Positions 31,253 through 42,458 of a stretch of DNA of 64,000 bases are shown piece by piece. Every line of letters starts with the position of its first letter. The stretch's first letter is position 1. This DNA is from Fulvia fulva (Eukaryota; Ascomycota; Dothideomycetes; Mycosphaerellales; Mycosphaerellaceae). The notes beneath the pieces are model-generated. The model saw only the letters and a program-made list of their open reading frames with translations. It was not told the origin of the DNA and did no database searches. The translations under genes and the position numbers were made by a program. Location of the stretch: NCBI RefSeq assembly GCF_020509005.1, contig NC_063018.1:2542001-2606000 (forward strand). Reading direction: 5' to 3'.

Positions 31253-32984
31253 ATGGGTAACCACTCCACCGAGCACAAAGAGCCGTGGCAGGCGATCGCA
31301 GTCAGGAAACGCGCCGAACGTGAGGCGAAGATACCGTCGGAATGGCAGTTTCCACCTTCGCTCTTTCCCGGACCGGATGTTCTCGATGTTTCTTCATTCC
31401 CTCGCGATTCCGGACTACTTTCCCAACATGAGTTGGAGCTGACCGATGCGACCGCATCCAAGATCGTCGTGAACATCGCGACGGGAGTCTGGACGTCCGA
31501 GAAAGTCACCAGAGCCGTCTGCAAGCGAGCTGTAATCGCCCAGAGACTGGTGAACTGCCTCACCGAGATCTGTTTCGATGATGCTATCGAAAGAGCGAGA
31601 GCGCTCGATGACCGCCTTCGAATCGACGGCACGACCGTCGGTCCTCTACACGGCCTCCCGATCAGCCTGAAAGACCAATTCAACGTCCCAGGCCTAGACA
31701 CAACTCTTGGCTACATCGCCAAAGCTGGCCATCCACTCAAGTCCGAATCCACACTCGTGGACATCCTGGAGCAAGCAGGCGCCATCATCTACGTCAAAAC
31801 TTCTGTTCCCACCACGCTGATGATGGGTGAAACAATCAACAACGTCTTCGGCCGCACTCTCAATCCCTATAACCTCAACCTCACACCTGGCGGCTCCTCT
31901 GGCGGCGAGTCCGCCCTTATCGCTCTCGGCGGGAGTCCCTTGGGAGTTGGAACGGATATAGGAGGATCTATCAGGCACCCATGTCACTGCACTGGTCTGT
32001 ATGGACTGAGACCTTCCCACGGAAGAGTTTCTTATCAGAACGTTGCCACGACGTTTGTCGGACAGGAAGCGATAAGGTCTGTGGCGGGTCCGATGTGCAG
32101 GAGCCCAGAGGACGTGAGGCTCTTTATGAAAGCCGTGATTGAAGCGAAGCCATGGACGCAGGATCCGGGCTGTCTCCCCATTCCGTGGAGAACCGAAGAA
32201 GAGATCCTACCGGAGAAGCTATGTTTTGGAATCGCCATGAGTGACGGCCGCGTTGCGCCAACTCCACCGCTGCGGAGGGCGTTGGAGATGACGAGGAGGA
32301 AGCTCGAGGAAACGGGTCATCTTGTAATCGATTTCACTCCAGTCGAATCGATTGAGAGCCACGAGATCATCAAGCACATGTTCTCCGCCGATGGTGGCGA
32401 GGAGTTTCAGCGGGACACTGAGGCCTCCGGCGAACCGCTCCCGATAGGGGTCGAGAAGTGGTTAGGTAAGACCGCCAACGCACCACGAGCAACGGCCTTC
32501 GAAACATGGCAGAACCAGCGCAGGAGGGATCTGTTAGCGTCGACGTGGCATGCGCGTTGGAACGCTACACAAGCCTCGACAGGAACTGCCCGACCGATCG
32601 ACGGACTTATCATGCCGACTGTTGTATTTCCGGCTGCGGAGCACGACGCGGCGTATCCGTCTCACTATGGAACGTTGTCACCAGTTCTCGATCTCACGAC
32701 TGGCTCGTTCCCAGTGACGCAAGTCGATCTAGAGAGGGATGTGGTCCCCACGGACTGGGAGCCGATGAGTGAAGAAGATAGGAAGGTTATGGAGACTTGT
32801 AAGTGGACATGCTGCGAAGTGAGAGGAAAAGACGAGTAAGCTGACGATTTCGCGACCAGACAAACGACCCGAGAAGTTCATGAACTCTCCCATCGGACTA
32901 TCCATCATTGGGCGAAGGCTTGAGGAGGAGAAAGTTTCAGCGATGCTCAAGGTGATTGGAGATGTTTTGGCGTGCGATGAGTAA
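31253..32984 (+). CDS. Amidase signature family enzyme (fungal acetamidase / FAAH-like)
   Basis: Exon 1 31253-32798, intron of 61 bases (GTAAGT donor, CTGAC branch, CCAG acceptor), exon 2 32860-32984. Spliced length 556 residues. The Ser-cisSer-Lys triad is complete: Lys140 in GLPISLKDQFN, Ser215 in TPGGSSGGESAL, Ser239 in GTDIGGSIRHP; the spacing equals that of mammalian fatty-acid amide hydrolase. The second exon adds the typical end, PEKFMNSPIGLSIIGRRLEE. Reaction: hydrolysis of a carboxylic amide to acid and ammonia or amine. Fungal members include AmdS, which lets the fungus use acetamide as nitrogen source; the actual substrate is unknown. The N-terminal PWQAIAVRKRAEREAKIP is typical of the fungal group. 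Without splicing the protein would lose its last 40 residues. Confidence 0.9.
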
Positions 32985-33216
32985 CATTTTACAACTCACT
33001 GCTTCTGATTCTAGCACTATACCAGGCCACGGAGCGATGCGGCGTTATGTTTGGCTTGAAGCGTTGCTAGCGAGCGAGCGCATTGGAGATTTTATTGGGC
33101 AGTCAGGGTGTCATTAATGCATTATGCTATGGTCTATGTCTACGGTCATTCGCGATTTGGGTATAGAACAGTACGAATCATTACATCTCGAACGAATCCA
33201 TCGACGACTAAGCACG

Positions 33217-35208
33217 TCATGCCAGAGCCATATCCCTGAGCACTAGGTCGTCGCCAGATGGACCAGAGTCGGAGGTTCTCTGGACCGCTGGGCGGTTTGT
33301 GTGCCACGTAAGCTTGACATTGTTAACGATGACGACTGTAATTCGTCAGCTTCAGGCTCACATATTGGTCTCGAGAGGTTGGACTTACCACTAAACAGCA
33401 ACGCCATCGTCGTGGGCAGAAGCCAAGGCTCAGCCACCGATCGTGCAAAGAGGTCTCCATTCCGAAGAGCGTTCGTAGCGAGCAGGCACAACGCCAGCCC
33501 TGCAAAGCCACTGTAGTTGAGTCTCACGCGATGGTAGCCTTCCCGTGTCGGCCGGCTGAGGTATCCCAGTGCAGTGCACAGCAGGACTACCATACCAATC
33601 GAGACGCAGAAATAGATGTATGTCAAGTGGAACTTGCCGACAATCTCCACCATGTTGTGCAGTCTCTCAGCATCGTCGCCGCCGACGGTCCAATTGGAAG
33701 AGCTTATGTCAAAGTCTTGGATACTGTATTCTTCCAGCTCGGTGTCAAGAGAGTTCTTACCGAAGCCGGCGATGGTGAAGATCGATGTGTACGCGGTATA
33801 ATTGCAAAGCTCGTAAGCGCGGTTTGAGTTGGTGACGTTGCTGAGGTCGTCGAAGTATTCAAGGGCGTGCTGGTATTGCCAGATGTCGTTGACGGTATCA
33901 AGACCATCGGCCATTGAGCTCGATATGTAACCCTGGTCGGTCGTGATATCGCCCAGGACCTGGCTCCAGGTATCGCTAACATCGTGCCAGTCGTCTTCTG
34001 ACAAGACGCTGTCGTAGATCCTGGCACCGGGCGCGACCCATTGCTGGTTGATGCTGTTCAATGTTTTTACCTCTTGCATGGCAGCACTCCACGTGATCCC
34101 GAGCTTCAGACCTTGGACCGACAACACCATGAAGAGATGAAGGAAGAAGTGTATGAATGCCCAGACCCGCTGTCTGATCGACCTCGATTCGATGGTCTCG
34201 TCGGCGTCGGCTTCCAGTCTCTGCCAGTCGAAGTAGATCATGTACATGAAATAGAGGATAAGTACCGCACAAGCGATGATGACAATGTTGACAACATTCC
34301 ACGTGAACGTCGATGCTTCTGCGATGACTTGACACTGCTTCGCGACACTGATGGCGCCCTCGCCAAGTATGATTAAAGTCAGCAACGACATCCGCTGGAC
34401 CAGGTGCGTGTGCTTGAAGGATAGCTCGTGGGTCTTGCCGATGGCGAGCGGTGTAATGATGGGCGTAAGCCACGGAAGAAGGTCCAAAATCCAGGAGTTA
34501 AGGTGCTTGGATGTACACGCCACGAATGTTGCCAAGAGCGATTCCATAATACCAACAACGTACCACACGATCCATGCGGAGCTTTCAGCATCGTTGGTGA
34601 AAGCGAAGAAGAGGCCCAGATAAATTGCCGCTGCCATGATGTAACAGCCTGCCAGGAGCATGAGTGATCGCCGAGATGTTTGTTGTCTTCTGAAGTGCCA
34701 CATCGTTTGGAAGTACTGTAGCGCTAGGACGAGGCGGCTCGCCATCAGAATCAGTGTGAGCGTGCGGAAGTAGTGGACGACGGGGCGATGTCTGTCGTCT
34801 TCGAGTTCGCCAACCTTGAACATGGGTCCGACTGATGCAAAGCCGATCATAAAACTTATCCATGTCAGTACTTTGTGGTCCGTGAGTTGAGAGGTCCGTC
34901 ACATACCAGAAATGAAAGGCCTTGCCTATTCGATTCGTGAGGCAGTCGACATTGGAGAATCTAACGTCAAATAGAGCAACTGAATACCATGTGAACCATA
35001 ATATGCAGAAGAACGCAATGTATTGCTGGAGGCTAGACAGATCCGAGACGCTGTGGATGTACGTGAATACTGTCAGGTTCGCCACGAAGAACAGGTCGTA
35101 AAAGAGCTCGGCATCGGTTGTCTCCTTGTGCTCATCCACTGGGGAAAGGCTTCGAGTATCGTGATCGATCGCGTACGTAGGTACGAGGCTGAGGTGGGCT
35201 TTCGACAT
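33217..35208 (-). CDS. LtrA-type (low temperature requirement A) integral membrane protein
   Basis: Three exons: 35208-34907, 34854-33389 and 33335-33217; introns of 52 and 53 bases. Spliced length 628 residues. The hallmark TTDAELFYDLFFVANLTVFT lies near residues 30-49 (family consensus has E-LFxDLxxVA), and after the first intron the line reads KAFHFCFMIGFASVGPMF. Later the conserved HLVQRMSLLTLIILGEGAIS segment appears. About ten hydrophobic helices are visible, with a large polar loop between residues about 350-460 containing several N-x-S/T sites (SNVTNSN, CNYTAY, SSNWTVG). The last exon finishes the final helix (ALLFSVVIVNNVKLTWH) and adds a short tail. The family is common in fungi and bacteria; its molecular activity is not known. 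Confidence 0.85.
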
Positions 35209-36530
35209 TGCTATGAGGCTGCATCAAGTCGTGAAGGACGTGGTAGAAATTGGGTATGTGTTTGGAGAGGCGGCCAGCCAAGACGAGATATATCCATTAC
35301 TTCTATGTCGATGCAAACAGTGCTGGAGAGTAAGTCTGCGAGTACACCGGTACCTGCATCGAACTCGCGGTGTGAAGGAGCCACAGGGTCGTGCAAAGAA
35401 CATCGTGGTTGCATTGCAGAATAGTAGTGCCAAGATGATGTTAGAACTGCTTCTTCGTCCTCTAGTCGTCGAGAGCGACAGTGAGTCGCAGCAGGCGCAA
35501 GTAAGGTCCGCATCCTCGGTCCGCAGCCATCTTCTGTCTAGCAGGGCATCAGTCAAAATGTCCACCGCTTACCACTTCAAGTCATCGCTGGCGCTGATAC
35601 AGTGTTGGAACTACACCGAAGAAAATCTGGGGCTGAAAGTCACAGTAAAGATAGATCGACGCATGGGAGAAAGCCGCAAGAACACCACATGGCCGAGTGG
35701 AGCGATGGGTAAGGATGTTTGAGGCTTGATGCTCGCTGGGCAGAAGCTTTGCTCGCAGTAGTGCTGCTCTGCCCTAGGTAAGCAGCAAAATGACTGGAGG
35801 TCCATAAACAGGAACATCTGCATGCGAGGAGTCACAGCATCCGCAGCCTAGTCTGTGGCCAGCTCGTCTTCCAGGAGGATGATCGAACACATGGCACAGT
35901 GCTACTGGCCACATGGGCTTCCCTATGTCCGCCCTGTTGGGGGAATGAGCGATCGAATACCGTGGACCGTACTTTGATCGCCTTAGATCATGTCGATCGC
36001 AGAATGCCACCTGAAGAATACAGTCGGCTGTGCAACCGCGCTGCATATCGCTGTGCTGGCAAAAATGAAGCGAGAAAAGCCAAAAGTTCTTTGTGTCCGT
36101 AAGATCGGGCTTGCCTTGGCCGGAACGACCGTCGTGTAGGACGAGGATATTTGGCTGGTCGTATCTTCTGACAGGGAAAGTGTAGTACGGCAGTCCGTGT
36201 TTTGCTGCTCGTGCAGGATGCTGGCAGTCAGTGACACCTATCTTCTCAAGCGTGCATGTCGACGGACTTGTCGGCGGCAGGTGGCCAAGACCATGCCGAT
36301 AGCACGGTGCCGTCGCTCGACGAGGCTATATCCCCAGGCCAGTGTCATGGCCACGGTAATGGCTGAGGGAAAAGGAATGGTTGTTGCGCTAAGCATCGGC
36401 TCTTTCCGCGTGCACGGACATCATGTTTTCGCCGAGATCCGAAACCGAGCGAGATCTTTCGAGATGGTCGATGGAAGACTGTCAGTGAACATCCACAGCA
36501 CACTCTTTGCCTTTGCTTGTTTGGCGCATC
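35209..36530. other. Divergent intergenic region LtrA / PAM16, no supported gene
   Basis: 1.3 kb between start codons facing away from each other. Several 70-170 codon frames overlap on both strands (35213-35722 +, 36345-36713 -), none with a domain or consistent codon bias. Confidence 0.4.
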
Positions 36531-37099
36531 ATGGCGCATCGTATCATCAGTCAGGTCGTCGTATGTACTGCTATACCACAAACACATGATCGTTACTGAC
36601 AGACCTAGTTGACCGGCGCAAGAGTATTCGGGAGAGCGTTCGCAGAGGCGTAAGTCGATGATCGATGAACACCATGGCACATACATACTGACCATGACGA
36701 TAGATATAAGCAAGCCTCAGCATCACAAGTACCACTCACGCCATCCTCTAGTATACCTACAGACACTGATCCGTCTACCAGAAATACGCAGCATCGCAAG
36801 CTGGCAACCCGACAGCGGCGAATACCCTCTCCTCCTCAGGCCTCACCTTATCCGAAGCCTGCCAGATTCTGAACGTCTCACCACCTAAATCTGGGCAGGC
36901 AGACGTCCAGAAGATCCACGCGCAGTTCAAGCGCCTATTCGACATGAACGACCCGAAGAAAGGAGGATCGTTCTATCTACAAAGTAAAGTGTTACGAGCG
37001 CGAGAACGGATAGAGCTGGAGGTACGTGAAGCACAGGCAGCTAAAGAGCGGGAGGAAGAGATACGGCATGGCTGGAGGCCGAAGCTATACAGGGATTGA
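36531..37099 (+). CDS. PAM16: Mitochondrial import motor subunit PAM16 (TIM16)
   Basis: Four exons: 36531-36560, 36609-36649, 36704-36728 and 36782-37099; introns of 48, 54 and 53 bases. The spliced protein is 137 residues, normal for PAM16. It begins MAHRIISQVVLTGARVFGRA and continues FAEAYKQASASQKYAASQ, the conserved membrane-facing start. The degenerate J domain follows: GLTLSEACQILNVSPP, then VQKIHAQFKRLFDMNDPKKG and GSFYLQSKVLRARERIELEV. The HPD triad of true J proteins is absent (DPK instead), as expected. Family role: PAM16 pairs with PAM18 on the matrix side of the TIM23 channel and controls its stimulation of mtHsp70. Start and all splice sites are supported by the family N-terminus, which needs the two tiny first exons. 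Confidence 0.9.
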
Positions 37100-38026
37100 G
37101 CATATGATGAAGGGTATGTGCTGACGCGACATTTGGGTGTAGGCGCAAAGACTGAAGCATCAAAGTCAGCAATCAACACAATCGGAAGCATCATCGGCGT
37201 CACAACAGCCGCCGCCGAGCTGAAGATGAGGACTTTGCGGCTCGGAGATGGCAATATATCGATGATTTGATGGCATAGCGAGGCGTTCTGGGCATGGGCA
37301 TTTACATCAGCATAGCGACACTGCGTGCAGGAGCTGTGGAAGTGAGGAATTGGCGGTCATCTCCGCTCTCGATGCAGAAAGGCCGACGCGGTAGCTCCGG
37401 GCACGACTGAGCAGGCTACAAGAGGAGATGAGAGGAGGTGGAGAAAGAGAGATGCAGAGAAGAAGATGCATTGTGTACTTATAGATACGACACCTGTACA
37501 GCAAAACGAATACCTTCGACAGTAGCCGCCACCGAATTTGGTTGCTCCAGTCAGATGATTGGATCTTCCCGTGGGAGGAGCGAACACGTTCGATGGCCTC
37601 TTAACCCAACATCCAAAGGCAAAGGGGAGCTGCTTATGGCACTAGTGAGAGCGACGGTGTAATGTACACATGCCAAAATGTCGACTGAAGCATGAGTTTT
37701 GCCGTTGAGTAGATGTTCGATGCAGCAATTGAGACCGTGCACTGGTGGCAGAAAGCAAAATAAGACCAGGAGTCACAAAGTGGCGCTCCAACGGAGCAGT
37801 GGTGAGCCAGATGCCGGCCCATTCCTTCAATCATCCTGTGCCAGAGTCGTGAATGCAGCTCAATCCGTGCCAGCCTTCAAGAGCCAATGAACAAGCCAAC
37901 GACCAAGCCCATGGCCACCTATCGCAGCCCTCCTTATCGTCCAGGTAATGGCTATTGCTTGGACCTGCTGGTGCGTAGCTGTCTAGCGCCGTCCGATGGC
38001 TATGGGCCAACAACTACAGCGGTGCG
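37100..38026. other. Intergenic, no supported gene
   Basis: About 930 bp downstream of PAM16. Only short frames antisense to one another; a purine-rich run (GAGGAGATGAGAGGAGGTGG) near 37422-37441. No RNA gene seen. Confidence 0.4.
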
Positions 38027-38496
38027 CTACTTGAAATAGATGTCGAGGAGCGGTGTAGAAACACTGGGGCTTTGTGGTGGCTGCAACCTGATCACCGGCG
38101 TGAAGAGAATCTCAATAAGTGGATCTTGCATCAAGACGGTCCTGTTCGCGAACCTCGCTACCTCGATCCACGGTGGACGGCATTCGAGGAAGGAGAGGAT
38201 GTACCTGAAGATACCCAGGAGCAAGGCATTCCGCTCGACGAGTGTCCAGGCTGGCAGGACGACTGTGATACTGATCATGAAGGTGACCGCGACGATCGTG
38301 ACCCCGACAACAGACATCCCAACAACCGTCGAGGGTATAAGGACAAGTACTTCTGCCGCCATTTCCCTCGCTGTCTGACCGTCCAGGTGAACTAAGAGCG
38401 TCAACGCGAGCCCAGTACCGAAGACAAGCGTCGCAAGCGGCCACCCTTCACACAAGCTCAGACTGCGGCGCGGTAACAGCTACGAGACGCTGTTCT
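38027..38496 (-). CDS. Possible membrane-protein exon
   Basis: A minus frame, open from just after a TAG near 38482 to a stop at 38027, reads LLPRRSLSLCEGWPLATLVF, then two to three hydrophobic segments (PSTVVGMSVVGVTIVAVTFM, ISITVVLPAWTL), then a polar tail. It has no ATG near its 5' end, so it would have to be a downstream exon; GTCTCGTAG before it could be an acceptor. Another minus frame at 38942-38595 might be an upstream exon but gives no convincing join. I do not recognise the product. A relic is equally likely. Confidence 0.25.
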
Positions 38497-39066
38497 TGAC
38501 GAAGAACCCGGCGCTCTGATTCAGAGGTACAGTACAACGCTTTCAATTGACCTGGTCTCGCTTCACCTAGTAACTTTGCAAGACCTCGATCAACTCATCT
38601 CGGTGCGGTAGCGAAGGTTCCGGCAGGTCCCTGTCTCGACCCTTCACATGCTTCCCGCGCTAGTGGCTCCTCTTCGGCTCCAGTAATTGAGGAGCCATGA
38701 TCACTATCAATTTCTGCGTAATCATACAATGGGGTTGTGGTCCAATAGTAAGATCGTGGGACAGGTACGGCGGAGTGGAAACTCGTCCTTAGAATCGTGC
38801 TGTCCGACCTTTGGTTCGTACTTTCTGCCGATACCGCTGGGTGGGTAGAGAGCGCGGTAGAGAGCGAAAGCCCGCCAGTCTCATGGATGGGGGTGCAAGT
38901 TCCCCCTTCTCCAATTTCTTTTTTTGCCAGCTGTCCTGGCAAAGAGGTGAGGGTATTGGAGTTCGATTTTCGGCATCTGTGTTATCATTTTTTTGACCAT
39001 GGGTCGTTCTTCCTGGCTATGATCCCAGAGACATCCACCGCCACGGTTCTGTGAAGGAACATCTCA
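38497..39066. other. Intergenic, with a hairpin and T-run
   Basis: Contains GGGGG/CCCCC stems around TGCAAGTT (38889-38906) followed by a run of seven T at 38919-38925. This resembles the tail of a Pol III gene, but no acceptor stem or anticodon arm folds upstream. Confidence 0.35.
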
Positions 39067-40409
39067 TCAAATGGCTACCGCCAGCCTGCTGAACAAATGA
39101 CTGATAGTGATTCTACCTCGAGGAATGTTCACCAGCTCGTGTTCACGATCTTGCGGCACCAGGAGTTCCAGGTTCTGAGACTCCAAACCAGCGAGTCCTG
39201 CAGCCATCATCATACACTGAGCTTTGACGCTTAACGTCGCACCAAAGGCATCGCACCCCCAGGGCGGCATCTCGATTCGAAGATCTTCGAGTGGCCAACC
39301 TTCGCTCAGCGAGCAGGCTTTTGCCCCTGATAATGCCGCGTAGAGCGTCCTGACTTCCCGCTCGATGCGCCTCGGGCTGGTCTCACTGATGATGTCCTCG
39401 CCGTCAAGTTCCAGTGCATCTGCGATGATGTAACGGCGACATGGCCGAGCCGCGGTATGATATAGCTGGACCATGCGAGCATCTCTACCATGACCCTCCC
39501 AATGAGAATGGACTGTGACTGATGATGTTATGACGGCAGCGTGAGGTGAGAGTTCTGGTGTAAGGAGACTTGCTAACGCCAAGGCTGGCGATTGTCCTAC
39601 AAGGCGTTCTTCTTGTGTGCCTCCCGGACCTGGGCCTAGCTGGGAATGTGCTGCCCCGATGACGAAGCAGTCTGCCGTGATGATGGATCGCAGGGCTTGT
39701 CGACCACGGTCACAGGCATAGCAACGGCCGGTATATTCGATATGGACAATTCTGGCATCTGCATCCCACTTGACAATTGGAACGTGAAGTGATGATCAGA
39801 GGACAAAGTGGAACTGTAGCCTTCGATGGAAAAGTGCTGCATGATGGTAAGCAGATACGCCTGGCTCGTCTCTGCAGTCGCTTCGCTGCCACCGAACAGC
39901 TGTGTGTAGCCAGGACGGCCCCAGGTATTGCCAGAAGGCATGTGTATTGTTCCAAGTAGTAAATAAGCAAGCAGACAGTCGAACTGATCCGCTCGCAGCG
40001 ATATGGACTGATCCTCGTCGCAAAGCTGTTGTAGTCTTCGAGTCGGAAAGGCCACCTCCAACGACATAGCGCTGCTGATCAATGACTTCCTGAACTTGCT
40101 CAACTCTGCGTCTGCTAAAGCCTCGATTTTTAACACTATCTCCAGACCTCCAGTCTGTAGCGAGGAATCCAGATGTAATCCATACGCAATGTCTTCGACC
40201 AGACCAGAAAAGATAGTCGTCCATGTGGGACGGCTGAACGATGGGAGAGCCTCGACGTCTCGCAGCTCAGCATCGGCTTGCTTGAGTAGAACTTCTATCA
40301 GATTCGCATGTGGTAAAGTCCCGTCCCCTGGGTCCACGACATCCTCGCATAGGCCTAGTGGGTCAATGCTTCGACAGGAAGAGTGGCGTGGAAGAGAAAA
40401 GCTGGTCAT
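39067..40409 (-). CDS. Poly(ADP-ribose) glycohydrolase, fungal type, apparent frameshift
   Basis: The first frame starts at an ATG (40409) and covers the helical N-terminal half, including TWTTIFSGLVEDIAYGL and LRADQFDCLLAYLLLGTIHM. Near 39780-39800 the sense moves to another frame: VPIVKWDADARIVHIEYTGR, then ITADCFVIGAAHSQLGPGPG and GTQEERLVGQSPALALASLL to the stop at 39067. GPGPGGTQEE is the PARG signature, with the catalytic Glu in QEE; HSHWEGHGRDARMV and RRYIIADALEL match later blocks. PARG cleaves ribose-ribose bonds of poly(ADP-ribose) after DNA-damage signalling. No good intron explains the change of frame (a weak GTTCCA..GCAG option of 56 bases exists), so a frameshift or sequence error is preferred. 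Both halves are otherwise well kept. Confidence 0.65.
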
Positions 40410-40449
40410 TTTGTGTGATTACTGTCCATGAATGAGCGGCTTGATATTC

Positions 40450-40491
40450 GGCATCGTGATGGGCATCGTGATGGGCATCGTGATGGGCATC
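40450..40491 (+). repeat. 12-bp tandem repeat, about 3.5 copies
   Basis: GGGCATCGTGAT repeated head to tail just upstream of the PARG start codon (40409, transcribed away) and in the PARG/seipin divergent spacer. Confidence 0.8.
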
Positions 40492-40808
40492 TGCTATTAG
40501 TGTTGCTCATCCACGCGATGGCATCCAGGCAGTATGCTGCTGCGCCTCAACGACATGATGAACTGCTGCCAGTCATACTCTCCTTGCGGGCCATGGGAGG
40601 GTCGTTCCCAGATCATGAGGCTCAGCATGACGATCGCTATCATGAGATTCAATATCGTGAACATCTGAGTGCAGAACGCGAAAGAACAGGGAGCAACTTT
40701 CACATGCAGTCAAAGCTGTGCGCTGACTAAGAATGACATCGGTCGCGACGCGACCTTCTGTCTCCAAAAACGATGGGAGGTGAATGATTTATCAATACCG
40801 ATGACACG

Positions 40809-42170
40809 ATGTCGTCGCGACGGAGCACTAAAGACGCGGAGGATGAGCCTCGAGGCTTGATCTTCTCCCTGATAGCTCTGGTCAAAGTCCGATCATGACA
40901 CGTCCTGTCGTGACGATCTCTACTGAACGATGCATAGGATGCCATTCTCGCGCCTATACGACCTTTCGTCTCACGAACCGCCCTACGAGCCTACCTGGCC
41001 ACCTTCCTCGCCGTCATCACCGCCTTCATACTCCTGGGTTTCGCCATTGCTGCCTACACCCTCTTTTACTGGCAGTACATTCCTCGCATCGGCTTCGAGC
41101 GAACGATCCACCTACAGTTCGACAGTGTGTACACGAACCGTATCACGTCCCACTTCCCGTATGGGAGTGCCAACCTGGGCAATGAGATCATGAGTGGACA
41201 AGGATACGACGTGGTAATAGAGCTCGACATGCCACGGACGAAGGACAATTCCGAAGCTGGGAACTTCATGGTCGAGCTTAACATGTACGGCTCATCTAGT
41301 AGAAGCACTGCGGGCATGCCACAGTCTGGAATAGCTGGCACACCTACGTCTCTGTCGGAAAACGACGCACTCCTACTTGCGACCTCCAGACGACCTGCGA
41401 TCATGCCATATCGATCACAGTGGATCGATCTCATTCATAAGGGAATTGAGCTTCCTTGGTACATCCTCTGCCTGCGCTCCGAGTCAAATACACTACGCAT
41501 ACCCGTCTTTGAAGAAGTCAATTTTGCCAAAGGCACAAAGAATGCACCTGCGTCCATGCGACTTGAGATCCAGAGCACACATCGTCTGCAGATCTACGGT
41601 GCGAAAGCCTTGTTCCGCGCGAGGTTCGCGTTTCCAAGCATGAAGTGGGCCATGTACAATCATCGCCTGATCTCGGCCTTCATCTTCATCTCCACATTTT
41701 GGATGACAGAGCTTGTCTTCTTCGGTCTAGCGTGGGGAGCTTTAGCACTTTACCTGCAGCAGCCAGATGTCGGCAAGATCAAGGCAGAAGAGGTGGGAGC
41801 GAGCAGTACCGCGAAGAAGATCAAGCAGGAAGAGGAAGACGACGATGTGCCAGCAAAACTTTCGGATACTGAGCGGACATTCCCCACATTGAGTGGCCAG
41901 GCACCGCTACGTTATAGCTCACCTACTGAACGTGAGATCAAGCGCGAGCCAGATGTTGAGGATGAGACAGTCGTGGTGCCTGAAGCTGTTGCAAGAGCTA
42001 CCGATGCAGATGTGGAGGACGAAGATGAAGATGTGGACTTCTTCGATTCAGGTATAGGCACGAGTCTTGAGAGTTCTGGCCCTGGAAGACGAGACAGCGT
42101 GCGGCGTAGACGAGACAGGCAAGGAGGTGGTGGTACGCCTGTGAAGCAGGAAGTACGCGACGACTATTAA
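40809..42170 (+). CDS. Seipin (lipid-droplet assembly protein)
   Basis: Exon 1 40809-40886 and exon 2 40938-42170, intron 51 bases (GTCCGA donor is unusual, CATAG acceptor). Spliced length 436 residues. The join gives LVKDAILAPIRPFVSRTALR, then helix 1 (AYLATFLAVITAFILLGFAI, about 43-70) and YWQYIPRIGFERTIHLQFDS, all typical of fungal seipins. The lumenal beta-sandwich domain includes GYDVVIELDMPRTKDNSEAG and NFMVELNMYG; RRPAIMPYRSQW and VFEEVNFAKG follow. Helix 2 is AFIFISTFWMTELVFFGLAW (about 274-300), then an acidic, KQEEEDDD-rich cytosolic tail of about 135 residues. Family role: ER membrane oligomer at ER-lipid droplet contacts (Fld1/Sei1 in yeast). The first exon was placed by family resemblance. 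Confidence 0.88.
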
Positions 42171-42458
42171 GAGCGACCTCGGTGAGATCTTTCTTTCTGC
42201 AATGATACCCCTTTGACTGTTGCAAAATCTCGACCTTCACATTTGTATTCCCAGTGCAGACGACTTCCTCTGCTTCACGCTCGATGCATGTTCGTCGCTC
42301 GCTGAGCATAGTCTTGAGAAAATCACCGAAGAAAAGCAATTCACACGTGATCGCTCCATTCTCTTTGGACAGCGCGGAGCTCCGTTCCGACCGACAACTA
42401 TAAAGTACATCTCGAACTTATCATCCGAGCTCACCTTCTGCAGGACAACATTCTCATC

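Noticed and set aside
38072..38395. 107-codon acidic plus frame
   Set aside because: Antisense to a hydrophobic minus frame; its Asp/Arg richness is what complementing Val/Ile/Ser codons produces.
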